Shown here one piece after another: positions 43,795-54,693 of a stretch of 64,000 bases of DNA (positions are counted from its first letter, which is position 1; every line of letters starts with the position of its first letter). Under the pieces are notes generated by a model, which was not told the origin of the DNA, searched no databases, and saw only the letters and a list, made by a program, of their open reading frames with translations. The position numbers and the translations under genes were made by a program. Location of the stretch: the NCBI RefSeq assembly GCF_022513585.1, contig NZ_JAKWBF010000003.1, positions 124,001 through 188,000 of the forward strand. The letters run 5' to 3'. The stretch is from Gordonia gummivorans. Lineage in GTDB: Bacteria > Actinomycetota > Actinomycetes > Mycobacteriales > Mycobacteriaceae.

Positions 43795-44430
43795 TCAACC
43801 GGCGCGTGATGCTCGGCCAGTTCTTTCGCGACTAACCGGCGCGCCCAGCGCCGGACCCAACCAGCGTTTGACATAGGCGCGCAACTCATCCGAGGTCCGT
43901 GGCGGATCCGAAGGGTACTGCACGAAGGACATGAACGAGCGCAACATGAACTCCGCCAGTCCTTCCAGTTCGTCGTCGAGCCCGATCTCGACCCAGTCGA
44001 TCGGAAAGCGTTGCAACACAGACTTTCCGAAGGACATGGCCCGCGACGACGTCGCACCGCGACTGAAGACCTCGGTCTCTCCGGCCTGCAGCAGCAGACC
44101 GATATAGCGCTCGGTGGGCAGCGCTTCCAGGGTGTAGACAACCGCCTCGGCCACCGCGTCGCTCGGATCGGTGATTCCGGAGACATGGTCGGCCAGCCGA
44201 TCGAGGAACTGGTCGGTTCCCGCCTCGCCGACCGCCGACAGCAGGTCCGCAGTGGTCGGGAACAGCCGATACACCGTCTGCCTGGTGACCCCGAGTTCGT
44301 TCGCGACGTCGGCGAGTGTCGTCTTGGTGGGGCCGTAACGATCGACGCATCGCATGGCGGCTTCGACGGTCCGTGTCCTCGCCTCGTCCTCGTCACGGGG
44401 CAGCTTGCCGCCCCACCCGCGCGTTCTCAC
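43795..44430 (-). CDS. TetR-family transcriptional regulator
   Basis: The 211-residue protein has a TetR DNA-binding domain (TVEAAMRCVDRYGPTKTTLA, then DVANELGVTRQTVYRLFPTT). Its GTG start is only 4 nt after the stop of the membrane-protein gene, which in turn follows the flavoprotein gene by 6 nt, so the regulator is the last gene of a three-gene operon and probably controls it. The palindrome at 46931-46953 in front of the operon is the likely target. Confidence 0.85.
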   Translation of the reverse strand: MRTRGWGGKLPRDEDEARTRTVEAAMRCVDRYGPTKTTLADVANELGVTRQTVYRLFPTTADLLSAVGEAGTDQFLDRLADHVSGITDPSDAVAEAVVYTLEALPTERYIGLLLQAGETEVFSRGATSSRAMSFGKSVLQRFPIDWVEIGLDDELEGLAEFMLRSFMSFVQYPSDPPRTSDELRAYVKRWLGPALGAPVSRERTGRASRAG

Positions 44431-44434
44431 CCCT

Positions 44435-45436
44435 TCATCCTGTCAGAAGACCGCGCTGGGAAGCCGCGGCGTCGGTCCGCCGGCTGGCGACCACGGCCGG
44501 GAACACCAAGGTCACCCCGATCATCACCAGGCCGATCACCTGGACGACCGCATAGAAGGGCACGCGACCCTCGTGCACGACATTGCCGATCACCATCGCC
44601 ACGAAGGCCACAACGTAGATCCCGGCGCAGACGGCCGTCACCGTCTCAACTCTCAGCGGCCTCGCCGAGCGCAAGGCTCGCACCGCCACCGCGAGATAGA
44701 CCACGTACAGCACCACGACGACGGGCCACTGTCGTCCGCCGACGTAGGTGGCGATGACGATCGGCAGATGCAGGAATGGCCCGATCAGGTTGACGACGAC
44801 GGCAATACCCACCGGTGCGACGATCAGCACCGAGGCATGGGCCTGCGCGCCGCCCACCGATGCACGACGGGTCAACCGTGGCAGGAGACGCAGAAGAAGG
44901 TAGAAGATCAGCGCATCCCACGTCATCTGCCACCACATGTCGACCAGCGGCCAGCCAAGCCACAGTTGGTAGAGGTCCCACTGGTGCCACGTCCACCACA
45001 CAACATGCCGCAGATTGCCCTCGATGATGTAGGGCGCATCGAGGAAACTCATGATCAAACCACCGACAATGGCTCTCTGCCAGAGTGATTCGATGCCAAG
45101 TGCCTCCACCAGCTTGTACCCGAGGAACAGCATGACCGGGTAGAAGAACGGCACATACAGCGGCATCAGCGTGGCGTCGGAGAAGCCGGGCACCCAGCGC
45201 CAGTCGAGCATCACCGCGAACGTGCCCTGGGTGTAGCTGTGGTGAACCACCATGCCCCACAGTTCCAGCAGAAGGCCATACACGAAGGCAGCCACCATCA
45301 ACACCGCATATTCCGGCCGTCCATCGCGATATCGGCGCCGGCTGTAGACCGCCGCGATCACCGCGATCGTCAGGTAGACGACGTCGAGCAGATTCTGATA
45401 CCAGAGGATGTCGGAAGGATTGTGGATCACGAACAT
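44435..45436 (-). CDS. Polytopic membrane protein of unknown function
   Basis: The 333-residue protein has about eight or nine hydrophobic helices and conserved Trp/His-rich loops (VVWWTWHQWDLYQLWLGWP and LLLELWGMVVHHSYTQG). I do not recognise the family with confidence. The histidines next to membrane helices could bind a metal or a quinone. It is encoded between a FAD monooxygenase-like gene and a TetR gene in one operon, which suggests joint action on a hydrophobic substrate (inference). Confidence 0.7.
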   Translation of the reverse strand: MFVIHNPSDILWYQNLLDVVYLTIAVIAAVYSRRRYRDGRPEYAVLMVAAFVYGLLLELWGMVVHHSYTQGTFAVMLDWRWVPGFSDATLMPLYVPFFYPVMLFLGYKLVEALGIESLWQRAIVGGLIMSFLDAPYIIEGNLRHVVWWTWHQWDLYQLWLGWPLVDMWWQMTWDALIFYLLLRLLPRLTRRASVGGAQAHASVLIVAPVGIAVVVNLIGPFLHLPIVIATYVGGRQWPVVVVLYVVYLAVAVRALRSARPLRVETVTAVCAGIYVVAFVAMVIGNVVHEGRVPFYAVVQVIGLVMIGVTLVFPAVVASRRTDAAASQRGLLTG

Positions 45437-45442
45437 CGCCGA

Positions 45443-46912
45443 TCACTTCCCGACCAGTTGTGACAGGTCCGCGCCCGGCGGGTCCTGCAGTGGGTCAAGA
45501 GGTTCGGGTAGTCGAGTCCGACGCAGCGCAAGCCGAACTCCGAAGATCGCCAGTCGCGCCAGTACTTTCGGATTGCGCATCATGTCCGCCAAGGACTCTT
45601 CGATGTTGAACACACGAGCGAAGTGTTCTTCGACGACGGAGTCCTCCGCTGCCGCACGCATGATGAAACTGAATGCCGGCCAACTCATTCGGCCGGTCAG
45701 TGCGCGACGACGCGATGACTCGATCGCCAGCGTCCCCTCTGCGTGATCGTAACCACGATCGCGCGCGGTCGCCAGACTCCACGGAATCTTGAGGTAGTCT
45801 CGCTGCCTGGTCAGGAACTCCGCACTCACCTCATCGAGTTCCGTTGTGCTGCGAATGCACTCGTCCAGAATGGTGGCCGTTACCGCGGCCGCGCTCATCC
45901 CCTGGCCGTAGAGGGGGTTGAACGCGCAGATCGAGTCACCGACCGAGACAAGGCTGCGGGGCGGATCGGCCATGAGATCGTAACGCCGCCATTTGTTCCC
46001 GGTCGACTTCGTCACGTAGACCTCGGACGTAGGCTCGGCCTGCTTGATCGCATTCGGAAAAGCCGGCGCGCGAACGCGTTCCGCACGGGATTCGAAATCC
46101 TCGACGGTTCGGGGCATGTCGAGTCCCCACGATCCCATGAACACGATCCAGCGATCGTCCTCGATCGGGAAGATCGTCGACAGGTAATCGTGCTCGAGCG
46201 GGTGCGATCCGCGGTCCGCGGTTGGCATCACGGCAAGGTGATCCCACCACCACTCACTCGGTCGGTCGTCACCGGTCGGCGCCTGGTACCAGCGCGAGGA
46301 GTAGGTCGCCTTGGCATCAAGGGTGTCCACCGGTGGTTGCTCCCAACCTGCGCCGCCAAGCCAGTCGGACACCTTGGACCCCCGACCCAGGGCATCGATG
46401 ACGAGGTCGGCATCAATGGTGGTGTCGCCGCCGGTGTCGGGTCCGACCCAGCGCACGCCACACACCCGATTCGCAGCACGATCGGTGATCAACCCCTTGG
46501 CGATCGCCTGCTCGACAACGATCACATTGGGCAACTCACGCGCCTTGTCGCGCAGAGCGCGCTCCAGCGTGATCCGCGAGGTGTAGAGCATCGTCATCTC
46601 GCCGCGCGCCCGGGCCGACCACCCATACGGACCACACGATGCGGTACACAGTGCGGGGTTACGAACCTGTGCGCCAAGGGAACACGCATACTCTTCGACG
46701 CCGGGGAAGATCTGCTCGATGGCGCGACGTCCGGCATTGAGCAGGAAATGTGGATGCCGACTCTGCGGAGCACCCCTGCGATGTTCGGCGCCCTCGGGGA
46801 GTTCGTCGCGTTCGAGGACGACCACCTCGTCGAAGTGCCTGGCAAGAACACCCGCCGCGCACAATCCGGCCACACTGCCGCCGAGCACCACAGCCCTCGT
46901 CGTTTCGCTCAT
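45443..46912 (-). CDS. FAD-dependent oxidoreductase / monooxygenase-like
   Basis: The 489-residue flavoprotein has the FAD-binding motif VVLGGSVAGLCAAGVLARHF, an internal ADLVIDALGRGSKV and the second FAD motif VSVGDSICAFNPLYGQGMS. This is the arrangement of the geranylgeranyl-reductase / aromatic-hydroxylase superfamily. ATG 46912 has GGAGG 6 nt upstream. It is the first gene of the operon with the membrane protein and TetR. Confidence 0.85.
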   Translation of the reverse strand: MSETTRAVVLGGSVAGLCAAGVLARHFDEVVVLERDELPEGAEHRRGAPQSRHPHFLLNAGRRAIEQIFPGVEEYACSLGAQVRNPALCTASCGPYGWSARARGEMTMLYTSRITLERALRDKARELPNVIVVEQAIAKGLITDRAANRVCGVRWVGPDTGGDTTIDADLVIDALGRGSKVSDWLGGAGWEQPPVDTLDAKATYSSRWYQAPTGDDRPSEWWWDHLAVMPTADRGSHPLEHDYLSTIFPIEDDRWIVFMGSWGLDMPRTVEDFESRAERVRAPAFPNAIKQAEPTSEVYVTKSTGNKWRRYDLMADPPRSLVSVGDSICAFNPLYGQGMSAAAVTATILDECIRSTTELDEVSAEFLTRQRDYLKIPWSLATARDRGYDHAEGTLAIESSRRRALTGRMSWPAFSFIMRAAAEDSVVEEHFARVFNIEESLADMMRNPKVLARLAIFGVRLALRRTRLPEPLDPLQDPPGADLSQLVGK

Positions 46913-46930
46913 CGCGCCTCCGCAACCGAC

Positions 46931-46953
46931 GGTCATACATTGTATGCTTGACC
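46931..46953. promoter_or_regulatory. Palindromic operator in front of the flavoprotein operon
   Basis: CATACATTGTATG (46934-46946) is a perfect 13-bp palindrome, and GGTCA...TGACC (46931-46935 and 46949-46953) frames it. It lies 19 nt upstream of ATG 46912, where bound repressor would block transcription. Confidence 0.65.
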
Positions 46954-47044
46954 GTATGATCGATGCGTGTCAGTGTCAAGACACCACAACGAGAGCGCCG
47001 TACCCGTGACCACGCACAGCGGGCGTTGGATCCACAAAGGCGCC

Positions 47045-47069
47045 GGTGCCGCTCATTGTGAGCGGCACC
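47045..47069 (-). terminator. Hairpin terminator after the lipase gene
   Basis: GGTGCCGCTCA and TGAGCGGCACC form a perfect 11-bp stem with a TTG loop, 17 nt beyond the lipase stop codon. On the minus strand CGGCGCCTTTG follows. Confidence 0.75.
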
Positions 47070-47086
47070 GACGCCTTGCTAGGTCG

Positions 47087-48367
47087 TCAGCGATTCAGTT
47101 GGGCCATCAGAAATTCCAGGCCCGGGAGCAGCGTCTCCAGCATGGGAACGACGTGGTTGACGATCGTCTTGGTCAGGATCGGCGGTGTCGGGTTTGCCAC
47201 GAAGTGCACATTGGCGCCCTGGGCACGCCAGTCGCGGGCGAGTTGCGCGACCTGTCCGTACGGGATCACGTCGTCGGCAACCCCGCCTTCGAGGAAGACC
47301 GGCGCGTTCGGCTTGTAGCGCCCGATGCGCTGTTCGCCGACCACCTTCTGCACGTCCGGATAGCGGTTGATGAGCGCCGACAAGGTCTCGCCCGAGCGCG
47401 TCCAATTCTGGGTGCGCTGGAAGGCGAAGCTCAGGATGATGTCGCCGATGCACTGCTGCGAGATCTTGTGCAGCGCACCCTTACCCGCGGCATTGGTCTC
47501 GCGCTGCACCACACGATCCACGTTCGGATAGCGCGCCATCAACCCGTTGATGGCAAAGCCGATCGCGCCGGCGATCGTGGAGCCGTCGATAGCCGGGATC
47601 ACCTTGGCCAGGTCGGCCGGCGGAGCACCGGCATAGGTGCCACGAACATTGAGCTCCGGGGCGTAGGTCGACGCCAGTTCAGCGGCAGACGCGGCTGCGC
47701 CGCCACCCTGCGAGTAGCCGGCGAATCCGACCGGCGCATTCGTCGGCGCTCCCGCCAGACGCAGTGCGGCGCGTGCGGCGTCGAGCATCGCGTGGCCGGT
47801 CTCGGCCCGGTTGACATATGTGTGGATACCCGGAGTACCCAATCCGATGTAGTCGGTGACGACCACCCGAACACCCTGCAGCAGAAGGTAGTACATCTCT
47901 GGAGCGGTGTAGTTGACGCCGATGCTGGGCTTGGTGATGTCCACCGACATCGGGAAGGCCATCATCTTCGACGGTGCGCAATTGTCGGCCTGGCCGACGG
48001 TGCCCGGTCCCACCACGACGGTCGGACGGTGCCCCTTACCTCGCCACGGGGCGGTCGGCTCGACCACGGTGCCGGTGACCGCCGCGGGCTTTCCGTCCTG
48101 GTAGCGCGAGGTGTACATGATCCGCTTGGCGGTACCTGGCCACTGATTGGCCATCCCTGGAATCTGCAGCAGCAACGGACTGGCCTCGCTGCGGATCACC
48201 GAACCCGGCGCGTTCGCGAACCGTGCGGGCGGTGTGTAGAAGTCGGTGGCAGCATCGGCCTGCGGCGTCGCCACCACGAGTCCCGCCCCCACGACGGCAC
48301 CGGCGAGCACAGCGGACGACAGTTTCCGCCGACCATTTCTTGAGAAGATCCCCCTGATTTGTCTCAT
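47087..48367 (-). CDS. Secreted lipase (secretory lipase family)
   Basis: The 426-residue precursor has a signal peptide ending near PQADA (about residue 40). The alpha/beta-hydrolase nucleophile elbow is GYSQGGGA, and the fold follows the LIP secretory-lipase family of mycolata (WRGKGHRPTVVVGPGTVGQA, then VVVTDYIGLGTPG). An acidic residue in GGVADDVIPYGQ and a histidine in NVHFVAN or TIVNHVVP could complete the triad. Such enzymes hydrolyse host or environmental lipid esters. ATG 48367 is favoured over ATG 48415 because it gives a standard signal peptide and TAGCTT stands 8 nt upstream. Confidence 0.85.
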   Translation of the reverse strand: MRQIRGIFSRNGRRKLSSAVLAGAVVGAGLVVATPQADAATDFYTPPARFANAPGSVIRSEASPLLLQIPGMANQWPGTAKRIMYTSRYQDGKPAAVTGTVVEPTAPWRGKGHRPTVVVGPGTVGQADNCAPSKMMAFPMSVDITKPSIGVNYTAPEMYYLLLQGVRVVVTDYIGLGTPGIHTYVNRAETGHAMLDAARAALRLAGAPTNAPVGFAGYSQGGGAAASAAELASTYAPELNVRGTYAGAPPADLAKVIPAIDGSTIAGAIGFAINGLMARYPNVDRVVQRETNAAGKGALHKISQQCIGDIILSFAFQRTQNWTRSGETLSALINRYPDVQKVVGEQRIGRYKPNAPVFLEGGVADDVIPYGQVAQLARDWRAQGANVHFVANPTPPILTKTIVNHVVPMLETLLPGLEFLMAQLNR

Positions 48368-48375
48368 GAGGAAGT

Positions 48376-48381
48376 AAGCTA
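48376..48381 (-). promoter_or_regulatory. Putative leaderless -10 box of the lipase gene
   Basis: On the minus strand TAGCTT ends 8 nt before ATG 48367 and no ribosome-binding site is present. Confidence 0.35.
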
Positions 48382-48474
48382 CCACACAGTAACTTGGACG
48401 CGTGATCGGGGTCATGTCCAGTCTTCGACGCGGGCTCTCCCACGCCCAACTGAAGTCTCTGCCCGGGGACGGGT

Positions 48475-48588
48475 CCTGAAAAATCTAGCGGAAGAACTTC
48501 CTCCCCTAAGTTCAAAGTCCTCCCCTAGAAGTTTCTAGGGGAGGACTCCAAGGGTCGGGGAAGAAACTCCTCCCCTACTTTCTGCGAC
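48475..48588. repeat. 114-bp element, copy 2 (inverted relative to copy 1)
   Basis: The element matches the reverse complement of 37136-37249 along its whole length without gaps. It contains a perfect central hairpin with 15-bp arms (48516-48530 and 48533-48547, 2-nt loop), flanked by GGAAGAACTTCC and GGGGAAGAAACTCCTCCCC palindromes. It ends 4 nt before the asd stop codon region, so on the minus strand it forms the 3' end of the lysC-asd transcript and may act as its terminator. Confidence 0.85.
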
Positions 48589-48592
48589 TACG

Positions 48593-50916
<2,324 letters not shown>

Positions 50917-51048
50917 GTCGAGTTACCTCCTTGCCGACGGTTGTCGGTCGATCTGCGGCGTTCGCTGACGCAACAACCTTACCGGCGAGCGCGACCACGT
51001 CCGATTCGTGGTGACCTGATCCACGTGAGCCGCGCCGAGCGCAGGCCC

Positions 51049-51054
51049 TACGAT
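51049..51054 (+). promoter_or_regulatory. Putative leaderless -10 box of the GT-C glycosyltransferase gene
   Basis: TACGAT ends 7 nt before GTG 51062 and no ribosome-binding site is seen. Confidence 0.4.
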
Positions 51055-51061
51055 CGCTCAC

Positions 51062-52312
51062 GTGGTCACCTCAACCGATGCCGGCAGTGCCGACGACGCG
51101 CGTGCGCAGGATGACCGGCCCGACGACCAGGTGAGTTCCTCGCCACACCGGCCATGGCCACTCGGTTCGCCGCACCTGTGGTGGATCGAGGCGGTCGTCG
51201 TGTTCCTCGCGGTCCGCGCGATCGGCGTGATCGTGCTGGCCCGGTTCGCCGACCTGAACGGGGGCACCGTCGGCGGGCGTCTGACCGTGTGGGACGGACA
51301 GTGGATGCTGGCCATCGCCGAATACGGCTACGGCGGTGTTCCGCTGTCGCTCACCGATGCGCAGGGGGTGCACACCGCCGAAACCGCCTACGCGTTCTTC
51401 CCCGGCTATCCGTATCTGGTCGGTGCCATCGCAAAGCTGCCGCTCATCACACCCTTCGGTGCCGCGATCGGCCTCAACCTGATCCTTGGATGCGTGGCAG
51501 CCGCCGGAGCAGCACGCCTCGGTGCCGTGTGTGCACGTCAGATGTCGGAGCGCTCACCGATCGGACCGGCCTCGCCGCATGCCACCGGCCTGATCCTCGT
51601 CGTGCTGTTCGCCGCTACGCCGATGTCGATCGTGCTGAACATGGCCTACACCGAGACGCTGTTCTGTGCGCTGGCCGTGTGGGCATTGGTCGGGGTGCTC
51701 GAGCATCGCTGGCTGCTGGCGGGAGCCATGACTCTCCTCGCCGGAGCGACGCGCCCTACCTCGGTGGTCCTCATCGGCGTAGTCATGCTGGCCGCGATCA
51801 TCGCCCATCGCGACGGATGGCGGGCGTGGGCGGCGATCGTCCTCAGCCCCCTCGGATACCTCGGTTACCTCGCGATCGTCTGGGGTCAGACCGGCTCCCC
51901 CACCGGGTGGTTCCGGGTGCAGAGCGAGGGGTGGGACACCCGGATCGACTGGGGCAGAGCGGCATTCAACTTCGTCAACGCAACCATCGTCGGATCGGGT
52001 GAGGTGGCGGCCACCGCGACGGCGTGGGTGATGGTGGCCTCGGTGGTCCTGATGGCCATCGCCTGCTGGTCGCGACTGCCCTGGCCGGTTCTCGTCTACG
52101 GCACCCTCGTGGTGGTCTCGATCCTGCTGTCGACGGGGCTCATCATCAGCCGCACCCGCCTGCTGTTGCCGGCGTTCGTGCTGCTGATCCCGCTGGCGAT
52201 GGCGCTCGCGCGGGTTCGGCCCGCAGCCGCCGTCGCGATGCTGGTGCCGGTGGTCGTCGGCAGCTCGTGGTTCGGTGCGCACATGCTGACCGTGTTCCCG
52301 TACGCGATCTGA
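51062..52312 (+). CDS. GT-C fold glycosyltransferase (PIG-V/mannosyltransferase-like)
   Basis: The 416-residue protein has about nine to eleven membrane helices and the first-loop motif WDGQWMLAIAEYGYGG, whose acidic residue is the hallmark of PIG-V-type GT-C transferases using polyprenyl-phosphate sugars. Further support comes from FFPGYPYLVGAIAKLP and the NMAYTETLFCALAVWAL segment. It likely adds mannose or another sugar to an envelope glycan or protein. The start is GTG 51062. It converges on a TetR gene. Confidence 0.82.
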   Translation: MVTSTDAGSADDARAQDDRPDDQVSSSPHRPWPLGSPHLWWIEAVVVFLAVRAIGVIVLARFADLNGGTVGGRLTVWDGQWMLAIAEYGYGGVPLSLTDAQGVHTAETAYAFFPGYPYLVGAIAKLPLITPFGAAIGLNLILGCVAAAGAARLGAVCARQMSERSPIGPASPHATGLILVVLFAATPMSIVLNMAYTETLFCALAVWALVGVLEHRWLLAGAMTLLAGATRPTSVVLIGVVMLAAIIAHRDGWRAWAAIVLSPLGYLGYLAIVWGQTGSPTGWFRVQSEGWDTRIDWGRAAFNFVNATIVGSGEVAATATAWVMVASVVLMAIACWSRLPWPVLVYGTLVVVSILLSTGLIISRTRLLLPAFVLLIPLAMALARVRPAAAVAMLVPVVVGSSWFGAHMLTVFPYAI

Positions 52313-52327
52313 CGCGAAGAGTTCGGG

Positions 52328-53017
52328 TCAGCCGGCGCGACGAGACCCCTGCGCCGCAGCCTCGAACCCCGCGCACAGGAATTCGATACCCGCGTCGAGC
52401 CGGTTGCGCGGGTCGAGCAGCCGTGCGGCGTCGGGGCTGGTGGCGAGTCCGGAGAGATGAGGTAGCGCGGGATCGGTGTTGCCGCGGGCCAACTCGGCCA
52501 GACCGTCGGGCGGCGCGCTCGGATTGTCCGGCCGCAACAGCGCGTCGCTGACCATGACCAGCGCCACGCCGTGGACAAAGCTCCAGACGGTCAGCGCCAT
52601 CTCGATGGACCGCTCGACGTCGACGCCGAGATCGGTGAATCCGGCCGCAAGCCAGTCCAGACAGACCAGCGATTCTTCACCGAAACTGTGCCGGGGCGAC
52701 GAATACGCCAGCACCACCCACGGGTGGCGCCGATAGAGCTGCCAGTCGACGTCGACGGCGATCTGCACCCGCTCTCGCCACGTCCACGGACCCGCTTGGT
52801 CGACCGGATACGGGAAGCGTCGGCCGATCTCCTCCGACATCTCCTGCAGCAGCGCGTCCTTGTCGGCGACGTGGCGGTACAGCGACATCGCGCCGACTCC
52901 GAGCACATCGGCGATACGCCGCATCGACAAGCCACCGAGCCCGTCGGAATCGGCGACGTCGATGGCGGCGTCGACGATCGTCGGCAGCGTCAGTTTCGCA
53001 TTGTCGGCCTCGGGCAC
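52328..53017 (-). CDS. TetR-family repressor of an MFS pump
   Basis: The 229-residue protein has a TetR N-terminal domain (IVDAAIDVADSDGLGGLSMR, then RIADVLGVGAMSLYRHVADK) and a C-terminal domain of the type that binds drugs (PWTWRERVQIAVDVDWQLYR). It is divergent from a DHA2-type exporter gene across 151 nt with repeated GCGTAC operators, so it probably represses that pump. Confidence 0.9.
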   Translation of the reverse strand: MPEADNAKLTLPTIVDAAIDVADSDGLGGLSMRRIADVLGVGAMSLYRHVADKDALLQEMSEEIGRRFPYPVDQAGPWTWRERVQIAVDVDWQLYRRHPWVVLAYSSPRHSFGEESLVCLDWLAAGFTDLGVDVERSIEMALTVWSFVHGVALVMVSDALLRPDNPSAPPDGLAELARGNTDPALPHLSGLATSPDAARLLDPRNRLDAGIEFLCAGFEAAAQGSRRAG

Positions 53018-53078
53018 ACGGCACCTTTCTGTGGGACCACAGGGCGGTGACCTGGGTCATCACCGGAATGAATTGGTT

Positions 53079-53123
53079 GCGTACAGCGTACTCACCTGGG
53101 TACCGTACGAGCGTACGGCGTAC
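53079..53123. promoter_or_regulatory. GCGTAC operator array between TetR and MFS genes
   Basis: GCGTAC occurs at 53079, 53086, 53111 and 53118: two pairs spaced 7 bp, with the pairs 32 bp apart. CCGTACGAGCGTACGG (53103-53118) is a near-perfect palindrome with 7-bp arms. This is a strong candidate binding site for the divergent TetR protein. Confidence 0.75.
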
Positions 53124-53168
53124 GCAGATGCGTCCGCCGAGACGCATCACGACCCAGGAGATCACACC

Positions 53169-54683
53169 ATGTCCACCCAGCTCGATCCGACGACCCAGCG
53201 ACCTGCCGAACCCGCGGCCGCTGACCGTCGTACCTGGTGGGGACTGGCCGTGCTGACCCTGCCGGTGTTGCTGGTGTCGATGGACTTCTCCGTCCTCTAT
53301 CTGGCGATGCCGGCGATCACCGACGCACTCGAACCCGGCGCCACACAGCAATTGTGGATTCTCGACATCTACGGATTCCTCATCGCCGGCCTCCTCATCA
53401 CCATGGGCAACGTCGGCGACCGCATCGGACGTCGTCGCGTACTCCTCGCCGGCGCCGCGCTGTTCGGCGTCGCATCGGTGATCGCCGCCTTCGCACCCAG
53501 CGCCGCGGTCCTCATCGCCGCTCGCGCGCTGATGGGCGTCGGCGGTGCGACGCTGATGCCGTCGAGCCTGTCGCTGATCGCCAACATGTTCCCCGACGCC
53601 CGGCAACGCGGACGGGCCATCGGGGTCTGGACGGCCGCCTTCGCGGGCGGTAGCGCTCTCGGCCCCGTGCTGGGAGGCGTTCTGCTGCACCACTTCTGGT
53701 GGGGCGTGGTCTTCCTGATCAACGTGCCGGTGTTGGCCGTCCTCTTCATCCTCGGGCCGCGCCTGATTCCCGAGTATCGCGCTCGCACCTCCGACCCCTT
53801 CGACTTCGTCGGCGTCGGACTGTCGATGCTGGGCATCCTGCCGCTGGTGTACGCCGTCAAGACGATGGCCGCCGAGGGTGTCGCCACCGGCCCGGTCGTC
53901 ATCGGTGTGATCGGCCTGGCGATGCTCGTGGTGTTCATCGTGCACCAGCGCAACACCCGCGCCCCGCTGCTCGACGTCCGACTGTTCGGCAACGCCCAGT
54001 TCAGCGCCGCCGTCGTCGTAGCCCTCGTGGGCATGATGGCGCTCGGCGGGATGGCGTATCTCACCAGCGTGTACCTGCAGTCGGTGATGGGGCACGACGT
54101 CTTGTCCGCAGCGCTCGCCGGACTTCCAATGGCTGTCGCGGTGGCGGTGTTCTCCCTCGGTGCGACGCGCGCCGCCGACGCCATCGGCACGCGTGCGGCC
54201 TTCGTCGGCTCCGTCGCGCTGGCCGCGGCCGGCAACCTGGGGCTGCTCCTGCTCACCACGTCGAGCCCGATCTGGATCTACCTGGTCTTCACCTCCATCG
54301 CCGGAATCGGCTACGGCATCCAGTTCAGCCTGGTGTCCGACGTGGTGGTCGGGTCGGTTCCGGTCGAGCGGTCGGGCGCGGCGTCGGGCATCTCCGAGAC
54401 CAGTTTCGAACTCGGCACGGCGCTCGGGCTGGCACTGCTCGGGTCGCTGGCGACGCTGGTGTTCCGGGAGAGCTCCGGGGGCTGGGACTTCGGTGACACG
54501 CTCGGCGAGACCCTGCATCGCGCTCTCGACATGGGCGACGGCGGAACGGCTTTGGCCGACGCGGCACGTCAGGCATACGTCGACGGGATGCACGCCGCGT
54601 CACTCGCCGCAGTGATCGCGCTGACCGTCCTCGGTGTGGTGCTGACCTTCGTCATGCGCACGCCGCGGAAGAACACCCACTAG
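53169..54683 (+). CDS. MFS drug exporter (DHA2 family, 14 helices)
   Basis: The 504-residue transporter shows DHA2 motifs: LTLPVLLVSMDFSVLYLAMP in helix 1, motif A in GNVGDRIGRRRVLLAG, and motif C-like ALMGVGGATLMPSSLSLI. About 14 membrane helices fit the family. It exports cationic or amphipathic drugs using the proton gradient. ATG 53169 follows CAGGAGATCACACC. It is divergent from its presumed repressor. Confidence 0.93.
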   Translation: MSTQLDPTTQRPAEPAAADRRTWWGLAVLTLPVLLVSMDFSVLYLAMPAITDALEPGATQQLWILDIYGFLIAGLLITMGNVGDRIGRRRVLLAGAALFGVASVIAAFAPSAAVLIAARALMGVGGATLMPSSLSLIANMFPDARQRGRAIGVWTAAFAGGSALGPVLGGVLLHHFWWGVVFLINVPVLAVLFILGPRLIPEYRARTSDPFDFVGVGLSMLGILPLVYAVKTMAAEGVATGPVVIGVIGLAMLVVFIVHQRNTRAPLLDVRLFGNAQFSAAVVVALVGMMALGGMAYLTSVYLQSVMGHDVLSAALAGLPMAVAVAVFSLGATRAADAIGTRAAFVGSVALAAAGNLGLLLLTTSSPIWIYLVFTSIAGIGYGIQFSLVSDVVVGSVPVERSGAASGISETSFELGTALGLALLGSLATLVFRESSGGWDFGDTLGETLHRALDMGDGGTALADAARQAYVDGMHAASLAAVIALTVLGVVLTFVMRTPRKNTH

Positions 54684-54686
54684 TCT
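54681..54686 (+). promoter_or_regulatory. Putative leaderless -10 box overlapping the MFS stop codon
   Basis: TAGTCT begins with the TAG stop codon of the exporter gene and ends 7 nt before the GTG start of the nitroreductase gene. Confidence 0.35.
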
Positions 54687-54693
54687 CGGCCGC

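Noticed and set aside
52677-54593. A 638-codon minus-strand frame opposite the MFS exporter
   Set aside because: It is rich in His, Glu and Arg with no domain pattern, and covers the well-supported exporter gene.
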